From: Catenulispora rubra
GTDB lineage: Bacteria > Actinomycetota > Actinomycetes > Streptomycetales > Catenulisporaceae
Assembly: GCF_015356825.1 (NCBI RefSeq)
Contig: NZ_JAACYW010000077.1
Span: 1-41,299 of the forward strand
Length of the DNA stretch: 41,299 bases
Reading direction: 5' to 3'
The position numbers and the translations under genes are program-made. The notes under the pieces were generated by a model. The model searched no databases and was not told the DNA's origin. It was given only the letters and a program-made list of their open reading frames with translations. Shown piece after piece: positions 22,453-31,725 of this stretch; the first letter of the stretch is position 1, and the number at the start of each line of letters is the position of its first letter.

Positions 22453-25400
22453 GCCTGGCTCCTCGTCCCGGTCTCCGGTTGCGTGCCGACCTGTCTCATC
22501 GCTCGTGCGACGAGATCGTCGACGTCCATTTCCGCGATCAGCGCCGCCTTGTCGGCGTCGGCTTCGGCGTCGCCCGCCGCGCCCCCGCCCGGCGGCGTTC
22601 CCCGGTCGGGCAGCAGGCCGAGCAGCCGGTCCAGGACGCCGAGGTCGGCCAGCCGCGCCATCGGCGTCGTGGCCAACACCCTGCGAAGTTCCTCCTCGCG
22701 GTCCTGGAAACCGGCCGCGGGGGTGGGGAACAGTTCGGCCAGCAGCAGCCGGGCCAGCGCCGCGGGGGTGGGGTGGTCGAAGATGGCGGTGACCGGCAGC
22801 CGCAGCCCGGTCAGCGCCGACAGCCGGTTGCGGAGCTCGACCGAGGTCAGCGAGTCGAATCCGGCTTCGCTCAGCGCCAGGTCCGGGTCCACTCGGGCCG
22901 CGGTGGGGTGGCCGAGGACGCCCGCGGTCTCGGCGCGCACCACGTCGAGCAGCAGTTCCAGCCGTTCGCCCGGCGCGCGGGCGGAGAGCCGGCCGCGCAG
23001 GTCAGGGCCGGCCTTGCGGGCCGCGCGGCGCGGCACCCGGACCAGACCGCGCAGCAGCGGAGGCAGCGCGTCCGGTGTCTCCGCGATACTCGCCAGGGCG
23101 GCGAGGTCCAGCTTCACGGGGATCAGGACGGGATCCGGCGCGCGCAGCCCCAGATCGAACAGCTCCAGGCCCTCCGCGGCGGTCACCGGGCTGCCGCCGC
23201 CGCGCCCGGCCCGGCGCAGGTCGGCCTCGGTGAGGTGGGCCGTCATGCCGCCGGGCTCGGCCCAGCCGCCCCAGGCCAGCGAGGTGGCCGGCGACCCGGC
23301 GCGGCGGCGGCGGGCGGCCAGTGCGTCCAGGACGGCGTTGGCCGCCGAGTAGTTGGCCTGCCCGGCGTTGCCCAGCGTGCCGGCCGCCGAGGAGAACAGG
23401 ACGAAGGCTGCCAGGTCCAGGCCGAGGGTCACCTCGTCCAGGGCCAGCGCCGCGTCGGCCTTGGCGTGCAGGACGGTGCGCAGGCGGTCGGGGGTCAGGG
23501 CGGTGACGACGCCGTCGTCGATGACGCCCGCGGTGTGGACGACCGCGGTCAGCGGGGCATCGGCGGGCACCGACGCGAGCAGGTCTGCCAGCGCCGCGCG
23601 GTCGGCGGCGTCGCCGGCCACGACGCGGACCCGGGCGCCGAGGCCGGTCAGCTCCGCCGCCAGGGCGTGGGCCCCCGGCGCCTGCGGGCCGCGGCGGCTG
23701 AGCAGGATCAGGGAGCGGATCGCGTGCCGCTCGACGAGGTGGCGGGCGACGAGGCGGCCCAGGGCGCCGGTACCGCCGGTGATCAGGACCGTGCCGGCGG
23801 GGTCGAGGGGGCGGGGATCAGCGGGCTTGGCAGGCCCAGCGGTGCGGGCTTCGGAGATTCCGGCTGGCAGAGCCCGTACGAGCCGGGGCACCAGCACCTC
23901 GCCGTCCCGAAGCTCCACCTGCGTCTCGCCCGAGGCCGCCACCGCTGCGAGCAGTCCGCGGGCCGCAGCAGGATCGTCGGCGGCGACCAGGACGAAGCGG
24001 CCCGGGTGTTCCACCTGCGCCGTGCGCACCAGACCCCACACGGCGGCGGCTCCCAGCTCCGTCGTCGGCGGGGTGAGCACGACCAGCTGCCGGTCCGGCG
24101 GCTCGACGCGGGCGAGCCAGTCCTGCACCAGTTCCAGAGCACGGTCCGCGAGCGTGTGGAAGTCCTCTTCCACTCTCCCTTCCACGGCCGTGAGGTCCGC
24201 GACGTCCGGGACCGGCAAGGTGCCGGGGACCGCGGACGGCACGGAGAACGGCGTCCATTCGAGGCCGAACAGCGCGTCCCGGGTCCAGCTCTCGTCCTCG
24301 TGCCCGTCCTCGCGCCCGGCCCACACACCGGGGTCCACCGGACGGGCCACGACCGAGCCGATGGCGGCCACCGGCGCCCCGGCGGTGTCGGCCAGCCGGA
24401 CGGCCACCGTGTCAGGGCCCTGCGGTGTCAGCCGCACGCGGAGCTCGCGCGCGCCGGTCGCGTACACCCGCACGTCGTTCCAGGCGAAGGGCAGGACCAG
24501 ACGCGGCCCGGTGTGGTCCCGGCGGAAGACCCCGGCGTGGAAGCAGGCGTCCAGCAGCGCGGGATGCACCACGAACCCGTCGCCGGATCCGGCCGCGTCG
24601 GGGAGTTCGACCTCGGCGAAGATCTCCTCGCCGCGGGTCCAGACCGCACGCAGCCCGCGGAAGGCCGGGCCGTAGCCGTACCCGGCGTCGGCGAGGTCGC
24701 CGTACGCGACCTCGGCCGCCTCGGGCACCGCGACCGCGTCGACGGGCGGCCAGACCGTGAGGTCGAAGTCCGGCACCCCGGGATCCACGGCGAGGTGGCC
24801 GGAGGCGTGGCGGGTCCACGGCGCGCCGAGGTCCAGGTCGCCGTCCCGGGAGTGGACGGCGACCGGCCGGCGGCCGGCCGGGTCCGGCGCCCCGACCACG
24901 ACGGCCAGGTGGACGCTCCCCCGCCGGGGCACGACGAGCGGCTTCTCGATGAGCAGCTCGCCGAGTTCCGGGCTGCCGGTCACGGCTCCCGCGTGGGCGG
25001 CCAGCTCCACGAAGACGGTCCCCGGCAGCAGGACGGCGCCGCCGGCGGCGTGGTCGGCGAGCCAGGGGTGGGTCGCCAGGGACAGGCTCGCGCTGAAGAC
25101 GGTGCGGTCGGATCCGGGGTCCTCGATCAGGGCGCCCAGCAGCGGATGGCCCACCCCGGCCAGGCCGAGGGCGCGGGGGTCGGCGGAGCTACGGGGAGCG
25201 GGGAGCCAGTAGGGCTGGTGTTGGAAGGCGTAGGTGGGGAGATCGATGGCGCCGGCGGCCGGGCCGGCGGAGTCGGTGGCCAGCAGGGCGAGCCAGTCCA
25301 CTGCGACGCCCCGCACATGCAGCGCACCGAGCGCGGTCAGCATCGTGACGAGGTCGTCCTGACCGGACCGCAACGACGGCACGAAGGCCCCCGGCGGCAC

Positions 25401-28067
25401 CGGCAAACCGTCCAGGCAGTCCTCACCCATCGCTGCCAGAACCATTTCCGGACCCAGCTCAAGGAACGTCGACACGCCTGCGCCGGCCAGAGCACGGACC
25501 GCATCGGCGAACAACACCGGCTGGCGCACGTGGCGCACCCAGTACTCCGGATCGCAGACCAGAGCTGGCTCGGCGATCTCGCCGGTCACCGCCGAGACCA
25601 GGCCGATCTGCGGCCGGTGATATTCCAAGCGGCGCGCGACCGCCTCGAACTCGGCCAGCATCGGCTCCATCAGGGCCGAGTGGAACGCGTGCGAGACGAT
25701 CAAGGGCCGCGTCTTCACTCCGCGTTCGGCCAGCACCGCGGCCACGGACGACACCGGCTCCCGCAGCCCGGACAGCACCACCGAGGCCGGGCCGTTGACC
25801 GCGGCCACGTCCACACCGGGAACGAGCAACGGCGACACCGGATCAAAGCCGGCGGCCACCGACACCATCACCCCGCCCGGAGGCAGCGCCTGCATCAGCC
25901 GACCACGCGCCGCCACAAGCGCCGCAGCATCCTGTAGAGACAGCACGCCGGCGATGTGGGCAGCGGTCAGCTCACCCAGAGAATGGCCGCCGACGAACTC
26001 CGGCCGCACACCCCATCCCTCAACCAGACGGAACAGCGCCACCTCGACCGCGAACAGCGCTGCCTGGGCAAACACCGTCTGGTTCAAGACCTCAGGATCC
26101 GTGCCGAATACGGCCTCTGCGACCGGTCGATCCACATGACCGACGAGCTCCGCGTCCAGCGCCGCACACACCGCATCGAACGATTCGCGGAACATCGCAA
26201 ACCGCTCATACAAGCCCCGCGCCATCCCCAGACGTTGACTCCCCTGACCGGAGAACAACACCGCCGACCTGCCGCCGTCGATGGCGCGGCCGGTGATCGC
26301 TCCGGACCGCGACTCACCGCGAGCCAACGCCGCCAACACGGCCGTCGCGTCGTCGCGGTCTGCGGCCAGCACGACCGCACGGTCGGGCAGCGCACCCCGA
26401 TCGCGTATCAACGCCGAAGCGATCTGCGCCAACGGAAGCTCGGTGTGCTCGGCCATAAACGCCGCCAGCACCTCCGCCTGTCCTGCCAAACCAGCCCGGC
26501 CTCGCCCCGACACCAGCACCGGCACCGGCACCGAGACCGAGACCGAGACCGGCAGACCAGCAGGCACCGGCTCGCGTGCAGACACCGGCAGACCAGCAGG
26601 CGCCAGCTCCGGCGCTGGCGCTGGCGTTGGCTCCGGCTCCGGCTCGCGCGCAGGCACCGAATCAGGAGCCTGCTCCAATATCACGTGCGCGTTCGTCCCA
26701 CTGGCTCCGAACCCTGATACCCCGGCCCGCCGCGGACGGTCCGCCTCCGGCCACGGCCGCGCCTGGGTCAGCAGCTCCACCGCCCCGGACGCCCAGTCCA
26801 CCTGCGGCGTCGGCTCGTCCACGTGCAGCGTCCTGGGGAGCACGCCATGCCGGAGGGCCATGACCATCTTGATCACCCCGGCGACCCCCGCCGCGGCCTG
26901 TGCGTGCCCGAGGTTCGACTTCACCGACCCGAGCCACAACGGCTCGGCGTCACCGCGCTTACGTCCGTACGTCGCCAACAACGCCTGCGCCTCGATCGGA
27001 TCGCCCAACCTGGTGCCGGTCCCGTGCGCGTCGACCGCGTCGACGTCCGCCGGGTCCAGGCCCGCGTCAGCCAACGCCGCGCGGATCACGCGCTGTTGGG
27101 AGGGGCCGCTCGGTGCGGTGAGGCCGTTGGACGCGCCGTCCTGGTTGATCGCCGAACCACGGACCACGGCCCAGATGCGGCGTCCGTTGCGGACCGCGTC
27201 CGACAACCGTTCCAGGACCAGCACGCCGGCGCCCTCGGACCAGCCGGTACCGTCGGCCGACGCCGCGAACGACTTGCACCGGCCGTCGGCGGCGAGGCCG
27301 CGCTGGCGGGAGAAGCCGACGAAGGCGTCCGCCGTGGCCATCACCGTCACGCCGCCGGCCAGCGCCAGGCTGGATTCCCCGGACCGCAGCGAGCGGACCG
27401 CCAGATGCAGCGCGACCAGGGACGACGAGCACGTCGTGTCGACCGAGATCGCCGGTCCCTCCAGGCCCAGCACGTAGGCGACGCGCCCGGACAGGACGCC
27501 GCCGAGGCCGCCGGTCATCAGGTAGCTGTCGACGCCCTCGGGGATGGTGTCGATGTCGGTGCGGTAGTCGGTGCCGACGGCGCCGGTGAAGACGCCGACC
27601 GGCTCCCCGCGCAGCACGGCCGGGTCGATGCCCGCGCGCTCCAGCGCCTCCCAGGACACCTCCAGCATCACCCGCTGCTGCGGATCCATCGCCAGCGCCT
27701 CGCGCGGGGAGATGCCGAAGAACCCCGCGTCGAAGCCCGCCACGTCGGCGAGGAACCCGCCCTGGCGCAGGTAGCTCGTGCCGGAGCGGCCCGGGTCGTC
27801 GTCGAACAGGGAGTCCAGGTCCCAGCCGCGGTCGCGCGGGAACTCGCCGATGACGTCGATCCCGCCGGCGACCACGTCCCACAGCTCCTCCGGGGACCGC
27901 GCGCCGCCCGGGAAGCGGCAGGCCACGCCGACGATCGCGACCGGCTCGGCCGCGGCCTCGGTCAGCTCGGCGAGCCGGCGGCGGGTCTGGTGCAGATCCG
28001 CCGTCACCCGCTTGAGATACCTGACGAGCTTGCCCTCGCTTTCGCTTTCCACCTTGCTCTTCTCCAT
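22449..28067 (-). CDS. Type I PKS, one module: KS-AT-DH-KR-ACP, malonyl-type AT (PKS D)
   Basis: 1872 residues from the ATG at 28067. A GTG at 28052 has GGAGAAG in front and is a good alternative start. Docking coiled coil KLVRYLKRVTADLHQTRRRL, KS from about residue 42 with DTTCSSS (Thr for the usual Ala), DAHGTGT (Asp for Glu) and KSNLGHA, a Pro/Glu-rich repeat linker, AT from about 605 with GHSLGE and HAFH (malonyl type), DH from about 970 with HAAGGAVLLP and DACFH, KR from about 1425 with IDD and NYSAANAV, ACP Ser in GFDSLTSVEL near 1739, then a C-terminal docking tail (LRRVLATTPMARL ... VDDLVARAM). Adds an unbranched two-carbon unit and makes a double bond. It starts 35 bases after PKS C and overlaps PKS E by 4. 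Confidence 0.96.
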   Translation of the reverse strand: MEKSKVESESEGKLVRYLKRVTADLHQTRRRLAELTEAAAEPVAIVGVACRFPGGARSPEELWDVVAGGIDVIGEFPRDRGWDLDSLFDDDPGRSGTSYLRQGGFLADVAGFDAGFFGISPREALAMDPQQRVMLEVSWEALERAGIDPAVLRGEPVGVFTGAVGTDYRTDIDTIPEGVDSYLMTGGLGGVLSGRVAYVLGLEGPAISVDTTCSSSLVALHLAVRSLRSGESSLALAGGVTVMATADAFVGFSRQRGLAADGRCKSFAASADGTGWSEGAGVLVLERLSDAVRNGRRIWAVVRGSAINQDGASNGLTAPSGPSQQRVIRAALADAGLDPADVDAVDAHGTGTRLGDPIEAQALLATYGRKRGDAEPLWLGSVKSNLGHAQAAAGVAGVIKMVMALRHGVLPRTLHVDEPTPQVDWASGAVELLTQARPWPEADRPRRAGVSGFGASGTNAHVILEQAPDSVPAREPEPEPTPAPAPELAPAGLPVSAREPVPAGLPVSVSVSVPVPVLVSGRGRAGLAGQAEVLAAFMAEHTELPLAQIASALIRDRGALPDRAVVLAADRDDATAVLAALARGESRSGAITGRAIDGGRSAVLFSGQGSQRLGMARGLYERFAMFRESFDAVCAALDAELVGHVDRPVAEAVFGTDPEVLNQTVFAQAALFAVEVALFRLVEGWGVRPEFVGGHSLGELTAAHIAGVLSLQDAAALVAARGRLMQALPPGGVMVSVAAGFDPVSPLLVPGVDVAAVNGPASVVLSGLREPVSSVAAVLAERGVKTRPLIVSHAFHSALMEPMLAEFEAVARRLEYHRPQIGLVSAVTGEIAEPALVCDPEYWVRHVRQPVLFADAVRALAGAGVSTFLELGPEMVLAAMGEDCLDGLPVPPGAFVPSLRSGQDDLVTMLTALGALHVRGVAVDWLALLATDSAGPAAGAIDLPTYAFQHQPYWLPAPRSSADPRALGLAGVGHPLLGALIEDPGSDRTVFSASLSLATHPWLADHAAGGAVLLPGTVFVELAAHAGAVTGSPELGELLIEKPLVVPRRGSVHLAVVVGAPDPAGRRPVAVHSRDGDLDLGAPWTRHASGHLAVDPGVPDFDLTVWPPVDAVAVPEAAEVAYGDLADAGYGYGPAFRGLRAVWTRGEEIFAEVELPDAAGSGDGFVVHPALLDACFHAGVFRRDHTGPRLVLPFAWNDVRVYATGARELRVRLTPQGPDTVAVRLADTAGAPVAAIGSVVARPVDPGVWAGREDGHEDESWTRDALFGLEWTPFSVPSAVPGTLPVPDVADLTAVEGRVEEDFHTLADRALELVQDWLARVEPPDRQLVVLTPPTTELGAAAVWGLVRTAQVEHPGRFVLVAADDPAAARGLLAAVAASGETQVELRDGEVLVPRLVRALPAGISEARTAGPAKPADPRPLDPAGTVLITGGTGALGRLVARHLVERHAIRSLILLSRRGPQAPGAHALAAELTGLGARVRVVAGDAADRAALADLLASVPADAPLTAVVHTAGVIDDGVVTALTPDRLRTVLHAKADAALALDEVTLGLDLAAFVLFSSAAGTLGNAGQANYSAANAVLDALAARRRRAGSPATSLAWGGWAEPGGMTAHLTEADLRRAGRGGGSPVTAAEGLELFDLGLRAPDPVLIPVKLDLAALASIAETPDALPPLLRGLVRVPRRAARKAGPDLRGRLSARAPGERLELLLDVVRAETAGVLGHPTAARVDPDLALSEAGFDSLTSVELRNRLSALTGLRLPVTAIFDHPTPAALARLLLAELFPTPAAGFQDREEELRRVLATTPMARLADLGVLDRLLGLLPDRGTPPGGGAAGDAEADADKAALIAEMDVDDLVARAMRQVGTQPETGTRSQA
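26548..26601 (-). repeat. 36-base-period direct repeat in the KS-AT linker of PKS D
   Basis: ACCGGCAGACCAGCAGGC occurs at 26548-26565 and 26584-26601, 36 bases apart, and encodes PAGLPVS twice. A GAGACC 6-base repeat (VSVSV) and a GGCTCC run flank it. All periods are multiples of three. Confidence 0.75.
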
Positions 28068-28102
28068 CCGGGCGGAACTGGGGCAGGGGTCCGGGGCGGC
28101 GG

Positions 28103-31100
28103 CTAGGCCTGCCCGAATTCGGCGTCGATGAACGCGAACACGTCGTCCACCGAGGCGGCTTCGAGCTGGGTCGCGACGTCTGCGCCGACGTCTACGTCAC
28201 TGTCAGCGTCGGTATCGGTGCCGGTTTCGGTGCCGGTTTCGGTGCCGGTCGCGGTAGCCGCTTCCAGGCCGGCCGCCAGCGCGCGCAGCCGGGTCACGAG
28301 CGGTGTGTGGTCGGTGGACGCACCGGCCAGGGCGACGACGGATTCCTCGAACCGCTGGAGCTCGGTGAGCAGCGGGTCCTCGGCCCCGTCGGCGGCGAGG
28401 AGTTCCTCGCGGAGGTGTTCCATGAGCGCCGACGGCGTGGGGTGGTCGTAGATCAGGGTGCTGGGAAGCGGCAGGCCGCACAGAGCCGACAGCCGGTTGC
28501 GCAGCTGCACCGCGCCGAGCGAGGTGAACCCGGCCTCGCTGAAGGCGCGGCTCGGCGGCAGTTCCTCGACGGACTCGTAGCCCAGGACGGCCGCGGCCGA
28601 GGTCCGGACCAGGGTCAGCAGGCCGTGGTCGCGTTCGGCCGGCGGCAGGGCGAACAGGCGGCGGGCCGGTGCCGGTCCACCGTCGCCTTCGTCGGTGGCG
28701 AACGGATCAGCACCCTGATCAGTACCCTGACTCGGCACGGTGCCGCCGCTCGCGCCCCAAGCCTGGCCGAGCCAGTACCGCCGACGCTGGAAGGCGTAGG
28801 TGGGCAGCTCGACCGCCGGGCCGGTCCGCCGGCCGAGCACCGCGGTCCAGTCGACGCCGACCCCGGACACGTGCAGCGCGGCGAGCGCCTGCAGGAAGCA
28901 GCGGGGCCCGTCCTCGTCGCGGCGCAGCGTGCCGGCGACGACCCGCGAGACCGACGGCGTGGCCAGGTGCTCCAGCGTCTGCTCGATCGCGGGGACCAGG
29001 ACCGGATGGGTGCTGATCTCCACGAAGACCGCGTGGCCGGCCGCCGCCAGAGCCCGGATCGCCGGGTCGAACCGGACGGTGCCGCGGACGTTGCGGTACC
29101 AGTAGCCCGCGTCGAGTCCGGCCGTGTCGAACTCCTCGCCGGTGACGGTCGAGGAGAACGGGATCTCGCCGGTGCGCGGCTTCAGCCCGGCGAGCGAGGC
29201 GCGCAGTTCGCCCTCCACGGCCTCCATCTGCACGGAGTGGCCGGCGGCGGTGTTCAGCGGCAGGGCGCGAGCCCGGATCCCGGCGGCCTGGCACGCGGCG
29301 ATCAGCTCCTCGACCGCCTCGGGCTCGCCGCTGACGACGGTCGAAGCCGGGCCGTTCAAGGCCGCGACGTCGAGCCGGCCGGGCCAGCGCGCGATCAGCT
29401 CCGCGGTGTCGGCGGCGCTGTGCAGCAGGGAGGCCATCGCCCCCTTGCCGGGCATGCCGGCGATGGCGCGGCTGCGCATCACCACGAGCGTGGCGGCGTC
29501 CTGCAGCGTCAGCCCGCCGGACACGCACGCCGCCGCGATCTCGCCCTGGGAATGGCCGACGACCGCGTCCGGGACGACGCCGGCGGCCTGCCACACCGCG
29601 GCCAGGGAGACCATGACGGCGAAGGAGACCGGCTGGACGACGTCGATGGGGTCCAGCGACGGAGCGCCCGGGGCCTGCCGCAGCACGTTTACCAGCGACC
29701 AACCGGTCAGCGGGTCCAGCGCCTGCGCACACTCCTCGATGCGAGCAGCGAACACCGGCGCCGCCTCCAGCAGATCAGCCGCCATCCCGGCCCACTGCGC
29801 GCCCTGACCCGGGAAGACGAACACCGTCCGACCCTTGGCCGGGCTGCCGGAGGCGGTGACCACCGCCGGCGATTCCTCGCCCGCGCCGAGCGCCGCGAGC
29901 CCGGCCAGAGCCTGCTCGCGGTCTGCGGCCAGGACGACGGCGCGCTCGGGCAGCAGGCTCCTGGAGCGGACGAGGTCGCGGGCCACATCTGCCGGCGCGA
30001 CGCCGGGCTCGCCGGTGAGGAACGCATGGAGCCGGTCGGCCTGGGCGGCCAGCGCGGCGGACGAGCCGCGGGCCGAGAGGAGGAGTGGCACCACTGGTGT
30101 GGCCAGCAGTGCAGGGGGCACAGTAGGCACGGCGGACCCGGCAAGCGCGGCGAGTGCAGTGGCAGCGGCAGCGGCAGACGCGGCCAGCGCAGTAGGCGCG
30201 GCGAGCCCAGCAGAGGCGGAAGACCCGGCGAGCGCGGCAAGGGCAGTGGGTGTGGTAGGTGCGGCAGGCGCGGTGGCAGGGCCCGGATCCTGCTCCAGCT
30301 CTGGCTCCGGCTCCGACTCCGGCGCCTGCTCGACAATGACATGAGCGTTGGTCCCACTCACTCCGAACCCGGAGACCGCCGCCCTGCGCGAACGCCCCAC
30401 CGCGGGCCAGGGCCGGGCCTCGGTCAGCACCTCCACCTGCCCGTCGGCCCAGTCCACATACGGCGTCGGCTCGTCCACGTGCAGGGTCCGCGGCAGGACC
30501 CCGTGCCGCATCGCCATCAGTGTCTTGATGACGCCGGCCACCCCGGCGGCGGCCTGGGCGTGACCGATGTTCGACTTCAGCGATCCCAGCCCCACCGGGC
30601 GCCCGGCCGGCCGGCCCTTGCCGTAGGTGGCCAGCACGGCCTGCGCCTCGATCGGGTCGCCGAGCGCGGTCCCGGTGCCGTGCGCCTCGACCAGGTCCAC
30701 GTCGGCCGCGCCGAGGCCGGCGTCGGCCAGTGCGGCGCGGATCACCCGCTGCTGGGCCAGTCCGTTGGGTGCGGTCAGGCCGTTGGACGCGCCGTCGGAG
30801 TTCACCGCCGAGCCGCGGACCAGGCCCAGGATCCGGCGGCCGTTGCGGACCGCGTCCGAGAGCCGCTCCAGCACCAGCACCCCGGCGCCTTCGGCCAGTC
30901 CGGTGCCGTCGGCGGCGCCGGCGAACGCCTTGCACCGGGCGTCCGGGGACAGGGCCCGCTGCCGCGCGGATCCGACGAGGGTGAACGGCGTGGCCATCAC
31001 CGTGACTCCGGCGGCCAGCGCCAGCGCGGACTCGCCGGAGCGCAGGGACCGGACGGCCAGGTGGATCGCCACCAGGGACGACGAGCACGCGGTGTCCAGG

Positions 31101-31702
31101 GTGACCGAGGGCCCCTCCAGCCCGAGGAAGTACGACAGGCGCCCCGACAGCACACTGAGCGAGACCCCGGTCATCAGGTGCCCCTCCAGACCCTCGGGCA
31201 GCTGCTCCGGATCGGCGTGGTAGTCGGCGCCGGCCGTGCCGGCGAACACCCCGACGTCGGCGCCGCGCAGCGTGGCCGGGTCGATCCCGGCCCGCTCCAG
31301 CGCCTCCCAGCCGGTCTCCAGCAGCAGCCGCTGCTGCGGGTCCATCGCCAGCGCCTCCAACGGCGGGATCCCGAAGAACCCGGCGTCGAAGGAGGCTGCG
31401 TCGTGCAGGAACCCGCCCTCCCGCGCGTAGCTGGTCCCCGGGTGGTCGGGGTCCGGGTCGTGGAGCGCGTCGAGGTCCCAGCCGCGGTCGTCGGGGAAGT
31501 CCGAGATCGCGTCGGTCTCGTCGGCGACGAGCCGCCACAGGTCCTCCGGCGTGGCCACGCCCCCGGGCAGCCGGCAGGCCATCCCGACGATCGCGACCGG
31601 CTCCCGGCCGGATTCCTCCAGCTCCCGGACCCGGTCCTTCAACCTGCGCGCGTCGGCGAGCACGCGCTTGAGGTACTCCCGGAGCTGCTCCTCGTTCGTC
31701 AC
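28103..31702 (-). CDS. Type I PKS, one non-reducing module: KS-AT-ACP with unusual AT (PKS C)
   Basis: About 1199 residues. I chose the GTG at 31702: AGGGGAA lies before it and the docking coiled coil then starts in the standard way (TNEEQLREYLKRVLADARRL). An ATG at 31729, overlapping the PKS B stop (ATGA), would add nine residues and is also possible. KS with DTACSSS near residue 205, EAHGTGT and KSNIGHA, a long Ala-rich linker, AT with FPGQGAQW, GHSQGE and NTAAGHS near 817, no DH, ER or KR, ACP Ser in GFTSLGAVQL near 1060 (Thr for the usual Asp), and a tail ending DDVFAFIDAEF. The motif TAAGH is neither YASH nor HAFH and resembles TAGH of ethylmalonyl ATs with one extra Ala, so this AT may take the ccr-derived or the methoxymalonyl unit. 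The incoming ketone is left unreduced. Confidence 0.95.
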   Translation of the reverse strand: MTNEEQLREYLKRVLADARRLKDRVRELEESGREPVAIVGMACRLPGGVATPEDLWRLVADETDAISDFPDDRGWDLDALHDPDPDHPGTSYAREGGFLHDAASFDAGFFGIPPLEALAMDPQQRLLLETGWEALERAGIDPATLRGADVGVFAGTAGADYHADPEQLPEGLEGHLMTGVSLSVLSGRLSYFLGLEGPSVTLDTACSSSLVAIHLAVRSLRSGESALALAAGVTVMATPFTLVGSARQRALSPDARCKAFAGAADGTGLAEGAGVLVLERLSDAVRNGRRILGLVRGSAVNSDGASNGLTAPNGLAQQRVIRAALADAGLGAADVDLVEAHGTGTALGDPIEAQAVLATYGKGRPAGRPVGLGSLKSNIGHAQAAAGVAGVIKTLMAMRHGVLPRTLHVDEPTPYVDWADGQVEVLTEARPWPAVGRSRRAAVSGFGVSGTNAHVIVEQAPESEPEPELEQDPGPATAPAAPTTPTALAALAGSSASAGLAAPTALAASAAAAATALAALAGSAVPTVPPALLATPVVPLLLSARGSSAALAAQADRLHAFLTGEPGVAPADVARDLVRSRSLLPERAVVLAADREQALAGLAALGAGEESPAVVTASGSPAKGRTVFVFPGQGAQWAGMAADLLEAAPVFAARIEECAQALDPLTGWSLVNVLRQAPGAPSLDPIDVVQPVSFAVMVSLAAVWQAAGVVPDAVVGHSQGEIAAACVSGGLTLQDAATLVVMRSRAIAGMPGKGAMASLLHSAADTAELIARWPGRLDVAALNGPASTVVSGEPEAVEELIAACQAAGIRARALPLNTAAGHSVQMEAVEGELRASLAGLKPRTGEIPFSSTVTGEEFDTAGLDAGYWYRNVRGTVRFDPAIRALAAAGHAVFVEISTHPVLVPAIEQTLEHLATPSVSRVVAGTLRRDEDGPRCFLQALAALHVSGVGVDWTAVLGRRTGPAVELPTYAFQRRRYWLGQAWGASGGTVPSQGTDQGADPFATDEGDGGPAPARRLFALPPAERDHGLLTLVRTSAAAVLGYESVEELPPSRAFSEAGFTSLGAVQLRNRLSALCGLPLPSTLIYDHPTPSALMEHLREELLAADGAEDPLLTELQRFEESVVALAGASTDHTPLVTRLRALAAGLEAATATGTETGTETGTDTDADSDVDVGADVATQLEAASVDDVFAFIDAEFGQA
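28211..28256 (-). repeat. 12-base tandem repeat in the C-terminal tail of PKS C
   Basis: GGTGCCGGTTTC (plus strand), about three copies, encodes TGTETGTETGTDT between the ACP and the docking helix of PKS C. It would act as a flexible acidic linker. Confidence 0.75.
30135..30238 (-). repeat. 87-base-period repeat in the Ala-rich KS-AT linker of PKS C
   Basis: GACCCGGC(A/G)AGCGCGGC is found at 30135-30151 and 30222-30238, 87 bases (29 codons) apart, encoding LAALAGS twice within a linker of almost only Ala, Leu, Thr, Pro, Val, Ser and Gly. Degenerate GCGGCAGT-like units fill the space between. Confidence 0.6.
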
Positions 31703-31725
31703 TTCCCCTGCCCTCCCGGATGCGC

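Noticed and set aside
28103..28750. Hidden KR or DH remnant in PKS C
   Set aside because: The sequence goes from the post-AT motif LPTYAFQRRRYWL through a short linker to the ACP; there is no room or motif for a reductive domain.
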